In this document: in pieces, positions 10,982-22,572 of the stretch
Position numbering within the stretch: the stretch's first letter is position 1
Layout: the number at the start of each line of letters is the position of its first letter
NCBI GenBank assembly: GCA_007570785.1
Contig: ML661885.1
Span: 13,070,490 to 13,134,489 of the forward strand
Origin: Antilocapra americana
Taxonomy: Eukaryota; Chordata; Mammalia; Artiodactyla; Antilocapridae
Direction: 5' to 3'
Length of the DNA stretch: 64,000 nucleotides
Made by a program: the position numbers and the translations under genes
Notes under the pieces: generated by a model
What the model was told of the DNA's origin: nothing
Databases searched by the model: none
Seen by the model: only the letters and a program-made list of their open reading frames with translations

Positions 10982-11082
10982 TCCCCACTCCAGTTCTCTT
11001 GCCTGGAAAATCCCATGAATGGAGGAGCTTGGTGGGCTACAAAGAGTCGGACACGACTAAGTGACTTCACTTTCACTTTCCA
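10982..11082 (+). mobile_element. Bov-A monomer
   Basis: Contains CACTCCAGTTCTCTTGCCTGG, GGAGGAGCTTGGTGGGC and GAGTCGGACACGACTAAGTGA, but no tRNA-derived head. 5'-truncated. Confidence 0.85.
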
Positions 11083-11800
11083 CTATCCACAATTTAAGTT
11101 TCAATGAGAGTGTATTTGAAATGTATTTGGAATGCTACTCCAAACTTATCTATTTTTCATAAGTTACAAGAAAGACTTAACTGTAGTTTGCTATTTTCAC
11201 TAGCTTGGTATCCTGAGAATTTACACTAGCTACTCAGGTTGAACCTTGCTTCACAACAAATCTCACAACAAAAAATGAGAATTGTTGGTTAAGGGAAAAG
11301 AAAAGTAATGCACATAAAGTTCCATGAAAACATGAAACTTAGGGACATGAGAAATTTGAATTTATTTCCAGACACTCTAGAAATAAAGAAATGCATAAAG
11401 GAAGAATTACTTATTCAGCAGCAGAAAGAGTATAGTAGTGGATATACTTGAAACTAAGACAAAAACTAAGACAAACTAAGACAAAAACTAAATCAAATGA
11501 ACTTCAATATAAAATAAAACTTAAATTAAAAAAGAACATAATAGTGGATATATTTTCTTAGTTAAGTCAACAATAAATGCTCTTCTTTGTCATAGTAGAA
11601 AATAAATTTCTGACTTACACTGTTAATTAAAAAAAATTCAAATCCCATGTGTCTTTTGTTTTTCCTTCCAATGCTTGTAATGTCACAGTCATCATTTCAA
11701 CACAGTCCTCAATAACTGTTTGAAGAACAACTAATTAAGTTTATACCCTCTGTTTGTTTCAAATTCTAAATTTTCATAGATCTGTAAACCTAGAAGGGAA
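11083..11800. other. AT-rich stretch with a short ACTAAGACAAA tandem repeat
   Basis: No repeat family recognised. At 11451-11493 the unit 'actaagacaaa(aa)' is repeated about four times. Confidence 0.5.
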
Positions 11801-12146
11801 CTTCTTTTTCAGTAAATGTTTTATTGAAGTACTATGTTTACAGGAAGGTTCAGCCAAATAATTTTTTGTAAAGTGAACACATCCCACATGACCACCACTA
11901 AGATCAAGAAATAGATTATAACCAACACCGTAGGAAGCCCCCAGGTGCCCCCAATTAGTCATTCCTCACTCCAAAGCTAACTACTATTCTGACTTCTTTC
12001 ATCATAGTTTTACCTATTTCTGATCTTTGTAAAAATGCAGCTAGAAGTATCATTTTGAATCTGATTTTCATTCAACATTAATGTTTGTGAGAATCAATCA
12101 TAGTGTTATAGGCTGTCCGTTCTTATTATTGTATGTGTGTGTGCTG

Positions 12147-12358
12147 TGTGCTGTGCTCAGCTGTGTCCAACTCTTTTCGACGTTATGGACTGTAGCCCAC
12201 CAAGCTCCTGTGTCCATAGGATTCTCCAGGCAAGAATAATGGAGTGAGTTGCCATGCCGTCCTCCAGGGAATCTTCCCGATCCAGGGATTGAACCCATGT
12301 CTTTTACATCTCCTGCATTGCAGGCAATTCTTTACTCAGGAGCCACCTGGGAAGTCCC
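12147..12358 (-). mobile_element. Bov-tA SINE, antisense
   Basis: Starts at the tail (GCTGTGCTCAGCTGTGTCCAAC), runs through CTCCAGGCAAGAATAATGGAG and ends with the antisense head CAGGAGCCACCTGGGAAGTCCC. Near full length. Confidence 0.9.
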
Positions 12359-12875
12359 ATTGTTTTATAGTATTCTATTATATAAAAATATCATAATATA
12401 CATATTCATAATATATCTATCAAATACTGATGAACATTTGAATTGTTTTGAGTTTCGAGCTATTATGGAGAGTCCTGATAAGAATATTTTGTTTTGATTT
12501 TTGGTACTGGTAGTTGTAAGCTTCCCTTGGTTATATAGTGAAAAACGGAGGATTTAAGTCCAACTTTAGTAGATATTGTCAAATGGGTTTTCAAAGTTGT
12601 AATACACATTTATACTTATATCAGCAGTGTATGAAAGTTCAATTTGCTTCACATTCCTGCCAACATTTTGTACTGTTAGTCTTGTTCATTTTAGCTATTT
12701 TGGTGGGCATGCAATGGTTTTAATTTGCACTTTGCTGGTGATCAATAAAACAAGCACCTTGTCACAGGTTTATTGATTGGGTATCCTTTTTATGGAATAC
12801 CAATTTTAATCTTTGGCCCATTGTTCTATCAAGTAGGCTGCTTTCTTCTATCAACTAGCAGGAATGCTTCACATA

Positions 12876-12975
12876 TATTGGGTTGGCCAGTAAGTTCATT
12901 CAGGTTTTTCCATTTGCTCATTCGAGTTTTTCCTTAAGCTGTAACAAAAAACCCAAATGAACTCTTTGACCAGCT
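12876..12975. mobile_element. Mariner-type MITE, one arm eroded
   Basis: The left terminal repeat TATTGGGTTGGCCAGTAAG is clear. The right arm (CCCAAATGAACTCTTTGACC) matches internally but the outermost CAACCCAATA has been lost. The intact relative lies at 45721-45799. Confidence 0.75.
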
Positions 12976-13814
12976 CAGTAGATACAATTTGGATGTTGAA
13001 TATTTGTACTACAAATATCTTTCCCACTTGGCTGTTTTCCTTTTCACTGTTTTAATGATTCTGATAAACATACATTTTTATTTTAATATGGTCCAATTTT
13101 CAGATCTTCATCTTTATGATTTGTACTTTATGGTTTGTCCTATTTTAGAAAATCGTCAGCTATCTCAAACTCATGAAAATACTCTCATCTGTCTTCTTTC
13201 TAGGGGTATTATTATTTCATGTTTGGAATTAAAATTCTCTAATATTTATCTTGTCTGAGGTGAGAGATAAGATTCAATTTTCACTTTTTTTTTTCTTATA
13301 TGGATATCAATTAACTCAGCATTATTTGAAAAGACCACTTCTTTCCTCATGTTTCCACACTCATTCTGTGTCTACACTCTCTGTTCACTTCCAACGGTCT
13401 ATTTATCTATTTTTATAAGAATGACACACTAATCAATTATTGCAGTTTTGTAAGTTTATTAACCTTGTTCTTATTCATAGCTATCTTTGCTATTTTCGGC
13501 CCTTTGAATTTCCAAATAAATTTTAGAATCTGGTAGTAAATTTGCCTAAAAACCTGTTGGGGCTTAAATTGGATTTACATTTAATATCTTAGATCAATTT
13601 GGGAAGAACTACATCTTTACAGCAGTGTCTTTCAACCACAAATGTAGCATGTTCATTCTATATATTTAGGTTTTATTTATTTTTCTTTCAATATAGTTAT
13701 GTGATTTTTCTATGAAAGTGTTTTGAATTTCATCAGATTATTCCCAGATAGCATGATTTTTAAAATGCTAAGTGATATTTTTTATATTGCTATATAATCA
13801 ACATATAACATTAT

Positions 13815-15340
13815 ACTCAGTCAGTTCAGTCACTCAGTCATGTCCAGCTCTTTGCAACTCCATGGATGCAGCATGCCAGGCTTCCCTGTCCATCACCAAC
13901 TCCCAGAGCTTGCTCAAACTCATGTCCATCGAGTTGGTGATGCCATCCAAATATCTCACCCTCTGTTGTCTCTTCTCCTCCTGCCTTCAATCTTTCCCAG
14001 CATCAGGGTCTTTTCCAATGAGTCAGTTTTTCACATCAGGTGACCAAAGTATTGGAGTTTTAACTCTAGCCTCAGTCCTTCCAATGAATATTCAGGACTG
14101 ATTTCCTTTAGGATTGACTGGTTGGATCTCCTTGCAGTCCAAGGGACTCTCAAGAGTCTTCTCCAATACCGCAGTTAAAAAGCATAATGTTTGATGCTCA
14201 GGTTTCTTTATCCAACTCTCACATCCATACATGACTACTGGAAAAATCATGGCTTTGACTATACAGATCTTTGTCAGCAAAGTGATGTCCTTGCTTTTTA
14301 ATATGCTGTCTTGGTTCATAGCTTTTCTTCCAAGGAGCAAGTGTCTTTTAATTTCATGGCTGAAGTCACCATCTGCAGTGATTTTGGAGCCCAAGAAAGT
14401 AAAGTCTTTCACTGTTTCCCCATCTATTTGCCATGAAGTGATGGGACCAGATGCCATGATCTTAGTTTTCTGAATGTTGAGCTTTAAGTTAGCTTTTTCA
14501 CTCTCCTCTTTCACTTTCATCAGAGGCTCTTTAGTTCCTCTTCACTTTCTGCAGTAAGGGTGGTGTCATCTGCAAATCTGAGGTTATTGATATTTCTCCC
14601 GACAGTCTTGATTCCAGCTTATGCTTCATCCAGCCCAGCATTTCTCATGATGTACTCTGCATATAAGTTAAATAAGCAGGGTGACAATATACAGCCTTGA
14701 TGTGCTCCTTTCCTGATCTGGAACAAGTCTGTTGTTCCATGTTCAGTTCTAACTGTTGCTTCTTGACCTGCATACAGATTTCTCAGGAGGCAGGTAAGGT
14801 GGTCTGGTATTCCCATCTCTTTCAGAATTTTCCACAGATTGTTGTGATCTACACAGTCAAAGGCTTTGGTGTAATCAAAGCAGAAGTAGATGTTTTTCTG
14901 GAATTCTCTTGCTTTTTCTATGATCCAACAGATGTTGGCAATTTGATCTCCAGTTCTTCTGCCTTTTCTAAATCCAGCTTGGACAACTGGAAATTCACAG
15001 TTCATGTACTGTTGAAGCCTCCCTTGGAGAATGGTGAGCATGACTTTGCTAGCATGTGAGATGAATCCAATTGTGCGGTAGTTTGAACATTCTTTGGCAT
15101 TGCCCTTCTTTTGGATTCAGATAAAAACTGACCTTTCCCAGCCCCATGGCCACTGCTGAGTTTTCCAAATTTGCTGGCATATTGAGTGCAGCGCTTTCAC
15201 AGCATTATCTTTTAGGATTTCAAATAGTTCAACTGGAATTCCATTGCCTCCACTAGACCCACTTGACCGAATTCCAGGATGTCTGGCTCTAGGTGGGTGA
15301 TCACACCATTGTGGTTATCTGGGTCATGACCCAGATGACA
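13815..15340 (-). pseudogene. BovB LINE, antisense, largest RT copy in the window
   Basis: About 1.5 kb, inserted into an L1. On the minus strand it reads RT motifs VQAGFRKGRRTGDQIANICW, FDYTKAFDCVDHN and 'HQGCILSPCLFNLYAEY', then a catalytic segment at about 14563-14581 that reads FADD rather than YADD. After that come the C-terminal domain and 3' end at 13815. Two main frames (14619-15041 and 14092-14520) are separated by stops and a frameshift. Flanking 'acatata' on both sides is a possible target-site duplication. Confidence 0.92.
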
Positions 15341-15815
15341 TATACTAGTTTCCTGTTAATGTGATGATTTGATATCTGTGTACATTGCAAAATGATCACC
15401 ACACTGAGTACAGTTAGCATCTATCACCATGCATATTAATAGTTACAAAATTTTTTTCTTTTGCTGTAAATTTTTAACTATGCAATGCAGTATTATCAAC
15501 TATAATCACCACGTTGTACATCCTTATGATTTACTCATTTTATAACTGGAATTTTGTACATTTTGATCCCCTTCACTTATTTTTTTCACCCTCCCCCCAC
15601 CACAACTCAGGCAAACACCACACCTTTTCTGTATCCATGAGCTCATTTTTTTTTTTAATGCCACACAGAAGTGTGATCACCTGGTATTTATCTTTTTCTG
15701 TGTGACTTATTTCACTTAGTATTATGCCCTCAAGGTCCATCTGTATTGTCACAAATGGCAAGACTTCTTTCTTTTTTATGGCCAAATGCTGTTCTCTTGT
15801 GTTTATGTAGATCAT

Positions 15816-15930
15816 TCTCTTTTTATTCTTGGTGTGCTGCACAGCAGGTGGGATCTTAGTTTCCAGACCGGGATCCCACCCTCCTGCAGTGGAAGTTTGG
15901 AGTCTTAACCACTGGACCACCAGGAAGTTC
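15816..15930 (-). mobile_element. CHR-type SINE, short antisense form
   Basis: GGGATCTTAGTTTCCAGACC, CTCCTGCAGTGG and the antisense head CTTAACCACTGGACCACCAGG. Nested in the antisense L1. Confidence 0.85.
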
Positions 15931-16649
15931 CAACAGTTTCTTTACTTATTCATCCATCAGTGGACATTTAGATTGTTTCTATGTAAATAACGCTGTGATA
16001 GACATGGGGGGGAATCATATATCTTTTTGAGTTAGTGTTTTCATTTTTCTTGAGTAAATACTCAGAATTGCTATGTCATCTACTTAGCTCTAGTTTTACT
16101 TTTTTGAGGAATCCCCATACTGTTGTCCACATTGGCTGTACCAGTTTACATTTCCACTAACAGTACACAAGTGTTTCCTTTTCTCCACATCCCTGCCAAC
16201 ACTTGTAATTTCTAAGTGATTTTTTAATTTTATTTTTAATTGTTTTCATTAAATATAAATAACATTGATATTTTATACTGATCTTGTGAATGTGGTGATC
16301 TTGCTACATCCAGAGCAGATTTTCTCATATTTTCTCCATATGTAATCACATCATCAGTGAAAAATGACAGTTTTATTTCTTCCTTTGTCATTCTAATAAT
16401 TTTTTTTAACTTATTACATTGGTACTGTAGTTCAGTGTTATTAAAAATAGTGATGATGAGCATCCATGTTTTGTTCTTGATGTTTGTACTTTTAGTATTT
16501 CACCATCAAATATAATGTTTATTGCATGTTTTTATAGATTCTTTTTGTCAAATTAGGAACATATTCATCTATTTCTAGTTTTCTAAGATTTTTCTCTTTT
16601 TGCATGAATGGACATACAAGGAAACTTTTAATCTAGCTCCTTTATTCTG

Positions 16650-16866
16650 GTGTTTATGTGCTTAGCCACTCAGTCATGTCCGACTCTTCGCAACTGCATG
16701 GACTGTAGCCCACCAGGCTCCTCTGTCCGTGGAATTCTCCAGGCAAGAATACTGGAGTCGGTTGCCATCCCCTCCTCCAGGGGATCTCCCCAACCCAGAT
16801 ATCAAACCCAGGTTTACCATTGCAGGCAGATTCTTATTCCTTACCATCTTAGCCACCAAGGGAAGC
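16650..16866 (-). mobile_element. Bov-tA SINE, antisense
   Basis: Complete from tail (CTTAGCCACTCAGTCATGTCC) to head (CTTAGCCACCAAGGGAAGCC). First of two neighbouring antisense copies. Confidence 0.92.
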
Positions 16867-16921
16867 CTCTGTTCTTAGTCTGGAGTATATCCAAACTGCT
16901 CTGTAGTTTAGATTTCATATT

Positions 16922-17115
16922 AAGTGAAAGAGTTAGTGACTTAGCAGTGTCTAACTCTTTGTGACCTCATGGACTATAGCCCACCAGGCTCCTCTGTCCA
17001 TGGAATTCTCCAGGTAAGAATACAGGAGTGGGTAACCATTTCTTTCTCCAGGGGCTCTTCCCAACCCAGGAACTGAGCGTAGGTCTCCTGCATTGCAGGC
17101 AGATTCTTCACCATT
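16922..17115 (-). mobile_element. Bov-tA SINE, antisense, head truncated
   Basis: AGTGAAAGAGTTAGTGACTTAG tail, Bov-A body and part of the tRNA region (CTCCTGCATTGCAGGCAGA). Its head is cut at 'ttcaccat', where a plus-strand CHR SINE begins. Confidence 0.88.
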
Positions 17116-17240
17116 TCCTGGAGTTCAATGATTAGGACTCCAGGCCTTCACTGCCGAGGACTGGGGGTATGATCCCTGGTCAGGGGAACTAAGATCCCGC
17201 AAGCCTCTCAGTGCAGCCAAAGAAACAAAACAAAATGAAA
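17116..17240 (+). mobile_element. CHR-type SINE, short form
   Basis: Head rearranged (TTCCTGGAGTTCAATGATTAGG), then 'ctccaggccttcactgccga', GATCCCTGGTCAGGGGAAC, AAGATCCCGCAAGCC and an A-rich end. Abuts the preceding Bov-tA. Confidence 0.8.
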
Positions 17241-17271
17241 ATCCCACAACCTTACATTTTAATAATTCGTT

Positions 17272-17429
17272 CTTATTTATTTGGTTGCACCCAGTCTTAG
17301 TTGTGGCACAAGGGATATTCAGCTGTAGCATGAGAACTCTTAGTTATAGCATGTGGGATCTAGTTCCCTGATCAGGAACCCTTGCATTGAAAGCTTAAGT
17401 CTTAGCCACTGGACCACCAGGGAAGTCTG
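17272..17429 (-). mobile_element. CHR-type SINE, antisense, medium form
   Basis: Begins TTATTTATTTGGTTGCACCC and ends CACTGGACCACCAGGGAAG. TAATAAT on both sides (17260s and 17430s) is a likely TSD. Confidence 0.85.
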
Positions 17430-17445
17430 TAATAATCAGTTTTTA

Positions 17446-17714
17446 TGGAGAAGGAAATGGCAGCCTACGCCAGTATTCTTGCCTGGAGAATCCTGCTGAT
17501 GGAGGAGCCCAGTGGGCTGCTGTCCATAGAGTCACATAGAGTCGGACACGACTGAGGTGACTTACCATGCGTGCATGCATTGGAGAAGGAAATGGCAGCC
17601 CACTCCAGTGTTCTTGCCTGGAGAATCCCATGGATGGAGGAGCCTGGTGGGCTGCCGTCTATGGGGTGGCACAGAGTTGGACACGACTGAAGCGACCTAG
17701 CAGCAGCAGCAGCA
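17446..17714 (+). mobile_element. Bov-A2 SINE dimer
   Basis: Two Bov-A monomers in tandem, each with 'ggagaaggaaatggcagcc', 'cttgcctggagaatcc' and 'gagt.ggacacgactga', joined by ATGCGTGCATGCATT, with an (AGC)n tail at 17698-17714. This is the canonical Bov-A2 layout. Confidence 0.93.
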
Positions 17715-17722
17715 TGGGCAGT

Positions 17723-18165
17723 GTGGTTTTCCCAGTAGTCATGTACGGATATGAGTTGGACCATAAAGAAGGCTGAGTGCTGAAGAATTCTCGTAATTCT
17801 CCAACTGTGGTGTTGGAGAAGACTCTTGAGAGTCCCTTGGACTATAAGGAGATCAAACAAATCAATCCTAAAGGAAACTAACCCTAAATATTCACTCAAA
17901 GGACTGATGCTGAAACTGAAGCTTCAACACTTTGGCCACCTGAGGTGAAGAGCTGATTCACTGGATAAGAACTTGATGCTGAGAAAGACAGAAGGCAGGA
18001 GGAGAGGTGGTTCACAGAGGATGAGGTGGTTGGATGGCATCACAGACTCAATGGACATGAGTTTGAGCAAGCTTCAGGAGATGGTAAAGGACAGGGAAGT
18101 CTGATGTGCTGCAGTAAATGGGGTCACAAAGAATTGGACAAGACTGAGCAACTGAACTACAGCAG
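17723..18165 (+). mobile_element. BovB LINE 3' end, 5'-truncated, with 8-bp TSD
   Basis: Starts in the C-terminal domain (TTTTCCCAGTAGTCATGTACG) and ends GAGCAACTGAACTACAGCAG. TGGGCAGT at 17715-17722 recurs at 18166-18173. It landed between a Bov-A2 tail and a MIR. Confidence 0.92.
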
Positions 18166-18175
18166 TGGGCAGTCT

Positions 18176-18340
18176 GATATGTTTTACAATCGCAATTAGT
18201 TTACTGCGAAATGGGGATGATAATAGTATTTACTTCAACTTGTACTGGGGAGATGAAATAAGTATATGTAAACTTTTTAAAAAGTGCCTGACAGACAGTG
18301 AGAATTTTATAAACATTAGCTATTACCTTTTTTTCTCCCC
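18176..18340 (+). repeat. MIR SINE fragment
   Basis: GAAATGGGGATGATAATAGT, AAAAAGTGCCTGACAGACAG and ATTAGCTATTACC follow the MIR consensus order. Confidence 0.75.
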
Positions 18341-18416
18341 CCTTTTTGCATATGAAGAAAACAAAGTTGACAATGAAGGAGTGACAACAGGCTTGGTCCT
18401 GAAAACCAGCTATCTT

Positions 18417-18533
18417 CTTTTTTTGGCCATGCCACCTGGCTTGCAGGATCTTAGTTTCCTGACCAGAAATTGAACTTGGGCCCCAGCAATGAAAGTGCCA
18501 AGTCCTAACCACTGGACCATCAGGGAATTCCCA
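18417..18533 (-). mobile_element. CHR-type SINE, antisense, with 16-bp TSD
   Basis: GGATCTTAGTTTCCTGACC, 'ctaaccactggaccatcagg' and GAATTCC end. GAAAACCAGCTATCTT at 18401-18416 recurs at 18534-18549 with one mismatch. Confidence 0.93.
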
Positions 18534-18647
18534 GAAAACTAGCTATCTTGACTCTCATCTCCTGGCTCTTTCCCTTACATCATTTTCCTTCAGGAGCAGA
18601 TTCAGCAGCCTTTTAACAGTTCTACATTAGTCAGTCTCTTCATCATA

Positions 18648-18738
18648 TTCTGTGTAGTTGCTAAGTCACGTCCGACTTAATGACCCTATGGGCTATAGCC
18701 TGCCAGGCTCCCCTGTCCATGGGATTCTCCAGGCAAGA
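18648..18738 (-). mobile_element. Bov-A fragment, antisense
   Basis: GTTGCTAAGTCACGTCCGAC, CTGCCAGGCTCCCCTGTCC and TTCTCCAGGCAAG. Truncated before the tRNA head. Confidence 0.88.
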
Positions 18739-18859
18739 GAAGGTTTTCAAAAATTATAAAATAATGCTTCCAAACTGTACTGATTGGAAAGGTTCTTCTA
18801 CTTAGATAATTCTAAGTAGTCAGCGTACTCAGTATACATGATTCCTATGTCTCTGAATA

Positions 18860-20200
18860 GCAGAATTATTTGAGGAAGAATTTTTTTTACCAAGTTCTTT
18901 CTCATAGACTCTTCTTACAAGTTAAGACTACCACATCCCTCATGGCTGCCATGCAAAGAATCTTGTCTTCAATCAGCTCATTAAGGTACCTTTGTAAAGA
19001 TGGTGTTTTTCTAAAGGCACTTTGCCAGCTCTCTCAAACATAACTTTGCAAATGGACAGCAAGAAAAACATAGCAAATCACTTCCATATGGCTCAAGGCA
19101 ATGAAAAATTTTTTTGATTAATGACACATTCAGTACAACAAAATAACTTCCAAGTCTGCTAGAGACAGTAACTTATCTGCTACATTGATTTTCTGTGTGA
19201 TTTTTTTTCATTGTTTTGACTCTGTAAAAACCCTTCCAAACTCCCAATTGGTTCATTTTTAAACAACCTCTTCCAAGATGATCACCTGTTCATATTCGTC
19301 AGCCCTATCAAGCAAATAGCTGGTCTTAAATTTATTTTAGAACCAGCTGCTTTAAACATATGCTGCAATATTCAAGGGATTTTTTTTTTACAGACTCATC
19401 AGTTGATAAAATCATTAACATGTCATCTGCATATGCAAGTACTAGTTTGAGCATCTAAAACTACTCTGCTTCCTTCCACACCTGTCTAAATTGTGAACCA
19501 AGCAAGTTAGTTTACATCAAAAATTCTCATCAAAGGGTTTTTAATTAATACATAAAGGACCAAATCAGTACCCTACTCTAAATGTTTTCATTATCTGGAT
19601 CTCTCCATTCCTCCCAGACAGAAACTAACCACGTCATTTTCACACTCTCAACAAACTGAAAAGGTATGATGTAAGCCTTAAACATGTTCTCTCCCATAAA
19701 GAGCTTTTTTTTTCTCTGTTTTTCAAAGAAAATAGGGTAAAAATTCAACTGCCTTTTATTCTGTATGTTTTACAGTTTCTCTTGGTAGAATGAAACCATC
19801 TGCCACCTCTGTCCCTAACGCCTGGAATGAATCAAATCATCTTCCTTGCAAACATTGTTAATCTCACAGTAATCCTTCCTAATCACTTTGTAATCAGCAC
19901 TCCAAGGGGCTGAAGGTCCTTGACTCTTAATCACGATATTTTAATCATCATTCTTGTGAGACAGCAGTTAGTAATCCCTGAATCTTGGGCTTATTTCTTC
20001 CCAACTTCCTAATTATTCCCTAGAACAAAGAACAGAAGCTCTCTAGATAAGAGAAGCCAGATCTCTCTGGCTAGAGCTGGCTGGGAGGACATGACGGTCT
20101 CGGGGTGGTGTTTCTGATGACTATTATTTTCAGTTTTGGACACTGAAGACAGCTCCTTATTTTTGTTTTCATTCTCAATTTTCCTTTGTTTTCTTTTATT
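18860..20200 (-). pseudogene. Unassigned non-LTR reverse transcriptase relic, antisense
   Basis: On the minus strand the codons at 19404-19445 read LVLAYADDMLMILSTDES, a non-LTR RT catalytic box with both aspartates kept (YADD at 19422-19433). Upstream in the same orientation, 19507-19566 reads GTDLVLYVLIKNPLMRIF, which aligns by position with the 'QG.PLSPLLF.L' RT motif. The two boxes are in different frames, and many stops intervene. It differs from L1 (FADD) and from BovB (YADDTTL). Seen: the two boxes and their spacing. Inferred: that 18.86-20.2 kb is one decayed LINE. It could be an old L1/Tx1-like or another clade; the outer limits are guesses. Confidence 0.5.
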
Positions 20201-20339
20201 TCCTTATTCTTTTCCTTAATCTTTTTCCTTACCAAAATTTTGTGTAACAATTTGTTTTTCCATTTGGCATCCTTAAAAGGCTTTGGTCTCTGGGTATATA
20301 ATTAATTCTTATTTTTATTCTTTCTCAAGCTGAGAAAAT

Positions 20340-20520
20340 TTCCCTCTATTTCTAGTTTGCTGGACCTTTTATCACGAATCAGTATTGGATTTGATCAAAT
20401 GCTTTTTATACATCTATCGATATGACCATGATTTTTCTCCTTTGGACTTTTGATGAAATGGATTACATTAATTGATTTTTGCCTCTCTATATTCTTAGGG
20501 TGCAATATTCTTACTCCTTT
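20340..20520 (-). mobile_element. L1 ORF2 fragment, antisense
   Basis: GATTTGATCAAATGCTTTTT, 'catctatcgatatgaccatg' and ATGGATTACATTAATTGATT are the antisense L1 ORF2 sequence between the RT motifs. Confidence 0.65.
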
Positions 20521-21179
20521 ATATAACTTTACAATTTATTTCTTTTTCTTTCCAATATTTTTTTCCTGAAAGGGATGGAAGAAACTCATGACCTATTTTA
20601 GAGACTCACTGTCTTATTAAATAATTGAATATTCCTTTTTCTTCATAACTTTTCTCCATCACCAGTTTAAGATCGTGTTACTTTCCCATCTCACAATGTC
20701 TTTCATGGCCATATTTAGGTAGCACTTACTATAAAATCTGTTTCTATTCTTAAGATTCATTCAGTTAACTTCCTTTAGAAATATTATGCAGGACTACTGT
20801 TTGTCAGGCACAAAGCAGAAATTCATTCACCATTTGGTGTGAGGCCCCACGTCAGCTAAATACCTCTTGCCTAGAATCAAAGTTTAAATTCCTGATCTTT
20901 AAGAGACCAGTTAAGAAACTGGCCTTTTCCTTTGGTTACTTAAATAATAAAAATGATCACTAGAGAGCTGGATATTTCTTTTATGATTTCCTCATCGCAA
21001 GTCTCATCCTGTAGCATATTTCTCAAGTTTCCAAGTATAGATTGGTAACTAAGTGTGTTCTGATTGCATTTGATGAGAATGGGCCTGGAGAGTCAAGGAA
21101 GAGAGGATCTGAAATGGCTTCTCTCTGGGTCTATATTAGGAAAGTAATCACTTCATAACTGTTTCCTTTGCTCTCTGTT
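20521..21179. other. Gene-free stretch, nothing recognised
   Basis: AT-rich, with no repeat family or coding signature recognised. Confidence 0.45.
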
Positions 21180-22235
21180 TCTCTCCACTCCCATCAGTGA
21201 TCTCCCTCAAACATAGCACTGATCTTCCTTTTTGACAATTCAGTGGTTTTTAGTATGTCTACAGAGTTGTGCAATAATCACCACAATCAATTTTAGAACA
21301 TGTGTATCATCCCCCAAAGAAACTCTTGTCCCTTAAATATCATGTTCCAGTCCTCCAATCTCACCATCCAGTACTAGACAAATGCAAGTCTCCTTTCTAT
21401 CTCTATAGATTTCCCTATTCTGGACATTTCACATAAATGGAATCATATACTATGTGGTCTTTCTGTGCCAGGCTTCTTTCCCTTAGCATATTGTTCTCAA
21501 GGACCATCTATGTTGTATTATGTATGGATACCACATTTTGTCTGTCAATCAGTTGATGAACCCTTGGATTGTTTCTACCTTTGGACTACTAGGAATATTG
21601 CTGTGTGTACATTCATTTACAGGTTTTCGTGTGAGCATGTTTTCATTTCTCTTGGGTATAAACTTAGGGGTGGAATTGGTGGGTCATAATATAACCTTAT
21701 ATTTAACTATTAAGGAATTGACACACTGTTTTCCAAAATTAATGCACTATTGTACATTCCTACTAGTGGACTTTGGGGGTTTCAATTTCTGCACATTCTC
21801 ACCAACACCTGTTACTGTTTTTTCTATCATAGCTAAACTAGTGGGTATGAAGCAGGGTCCCTTGCAATTTTGATTTGCATTCCATAATGATGCTGAGTAT
21901 CTTTTTATGTGCTTATTGGCAATTTGTATATCTTTCTTGGCGATATACCAATTCATATCCTTTGCCCATTTTTTATTTTTATTTATTTATTTTTTCTTTG
22001 CCCATTTTTTAATTGAATTTTTTTGCTATCAAAAATTTTTCTTTTCTTGTGATGTCTTTGCTTGGTTTTAGTAACAGGGAAATTGTGGTCTCATAGAACA
22101 AGCTGGGAAGTGATCTCTCACCTTTGCATTTTTGGAAGAATTCGTGAAGAACTGGTATTAACTCTTCTATAAATGTTTGGTAGAATTCACCCCATGAAGT
22201 CAACACTTTTTTTTTACCTTTCTGTTAAAAACTCT
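21180..22235 (-). mobile_element. L1 LINE, antisense (3' region and ORF2)
   Basis: GGCTTCTTTCCCTTAGCATA, TTTCTCTTGGGTATAAAC and TTCTCACCAACACC are the L1 3' region in antisense. The minus-strand frame at 22009-22206 (GEFYQTFIEELIPVLHEFFQ) matches the L1 ORF2 segment before the RT core. ORF2 and 3' pieces lie closer than in an intact L1, so sequence is missing near 21960. Confidence 0.7.
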
Positions 22236-22468
22236 TTAATGGTTACCAATTATTAATGAATTAGATGCAACATCCCATATTGCACCCTCTATAATGTCAC
22301 AGTATACATTGCCAGTCTTATGTTCTGCTATTCCCAACTAGCATCCCGCTGGTTACACCAATAGGCAACTTAACCACAGGCTGTCCTTCCTCTTGCCTTG
22401 ACTTTGCTTCTCTTGTACTTGTGTGTCTTACTAGTCAGATGGCCATTCCCCCTAAGGCATCTCAAATT

Positions 22469-22572
22469 CAGGACTTTCCAGGCAGTCCAGTGGTTAAGAC
22501 TGTGCACTTCTGCTGCAGGGGATGTGTGTTCGATCCTGGTCAAAGAACTAAGATCCCTCAGGCCAAAAAAGA
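22469..22572 (+). mobile_element. CHR-type SINE, short form
   Basis: GGACTTTCCAGGCAGTCCAG head, GTTCGATCCTGGTC B box, AACTAAGATCCC and 'ggccaaaaaag' end. Confidence 0.88.

Larger units (their letters stand above)
11801..13770 (-). mobile_element. Ancient L1 LINE, antisense, with nested insertions
   Basis: A long diverged antisense L1 3' half: GTGAACACATCCCACATGACC near 11873, TTGCTTCACATTCCTGCCAAC near 12645, TTTGCACTTTGCTGGTGATC near 12725, TTTATCTATTTTTATAAG near 13400. A Bov-tA and a mariner MITE lie inside it, giving a relative order: L1 first, then both insertions. Confidence 0.65.
13775..16620 (-). mobile_element. L1 LINE 3' half, antisense, split by BovB and CHR
   Basis: The L1 3' terminus starts near 13775 (ATCAACATATAACATTATAC) and resumes after the BovB at 15340 (TATACTAGTTTCC...GCAAAATGATCACC). 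ORF2 follows, read antisense. Within 16236-16463 the translation LSFFTDDVITYGENMRKS aligns with the L1 RT catalytic block (normally FADD), with decayed residues. L1 of the MA/MB age class is my estimate. Confidence 0.7.

Noticed and set aside
16236..16463. Minus-strand open frame as a small protein
   Set aside because: It is the antisense L1 ORF2 catalytic region (TDD in place of ADD) inside a longer L1 relic.
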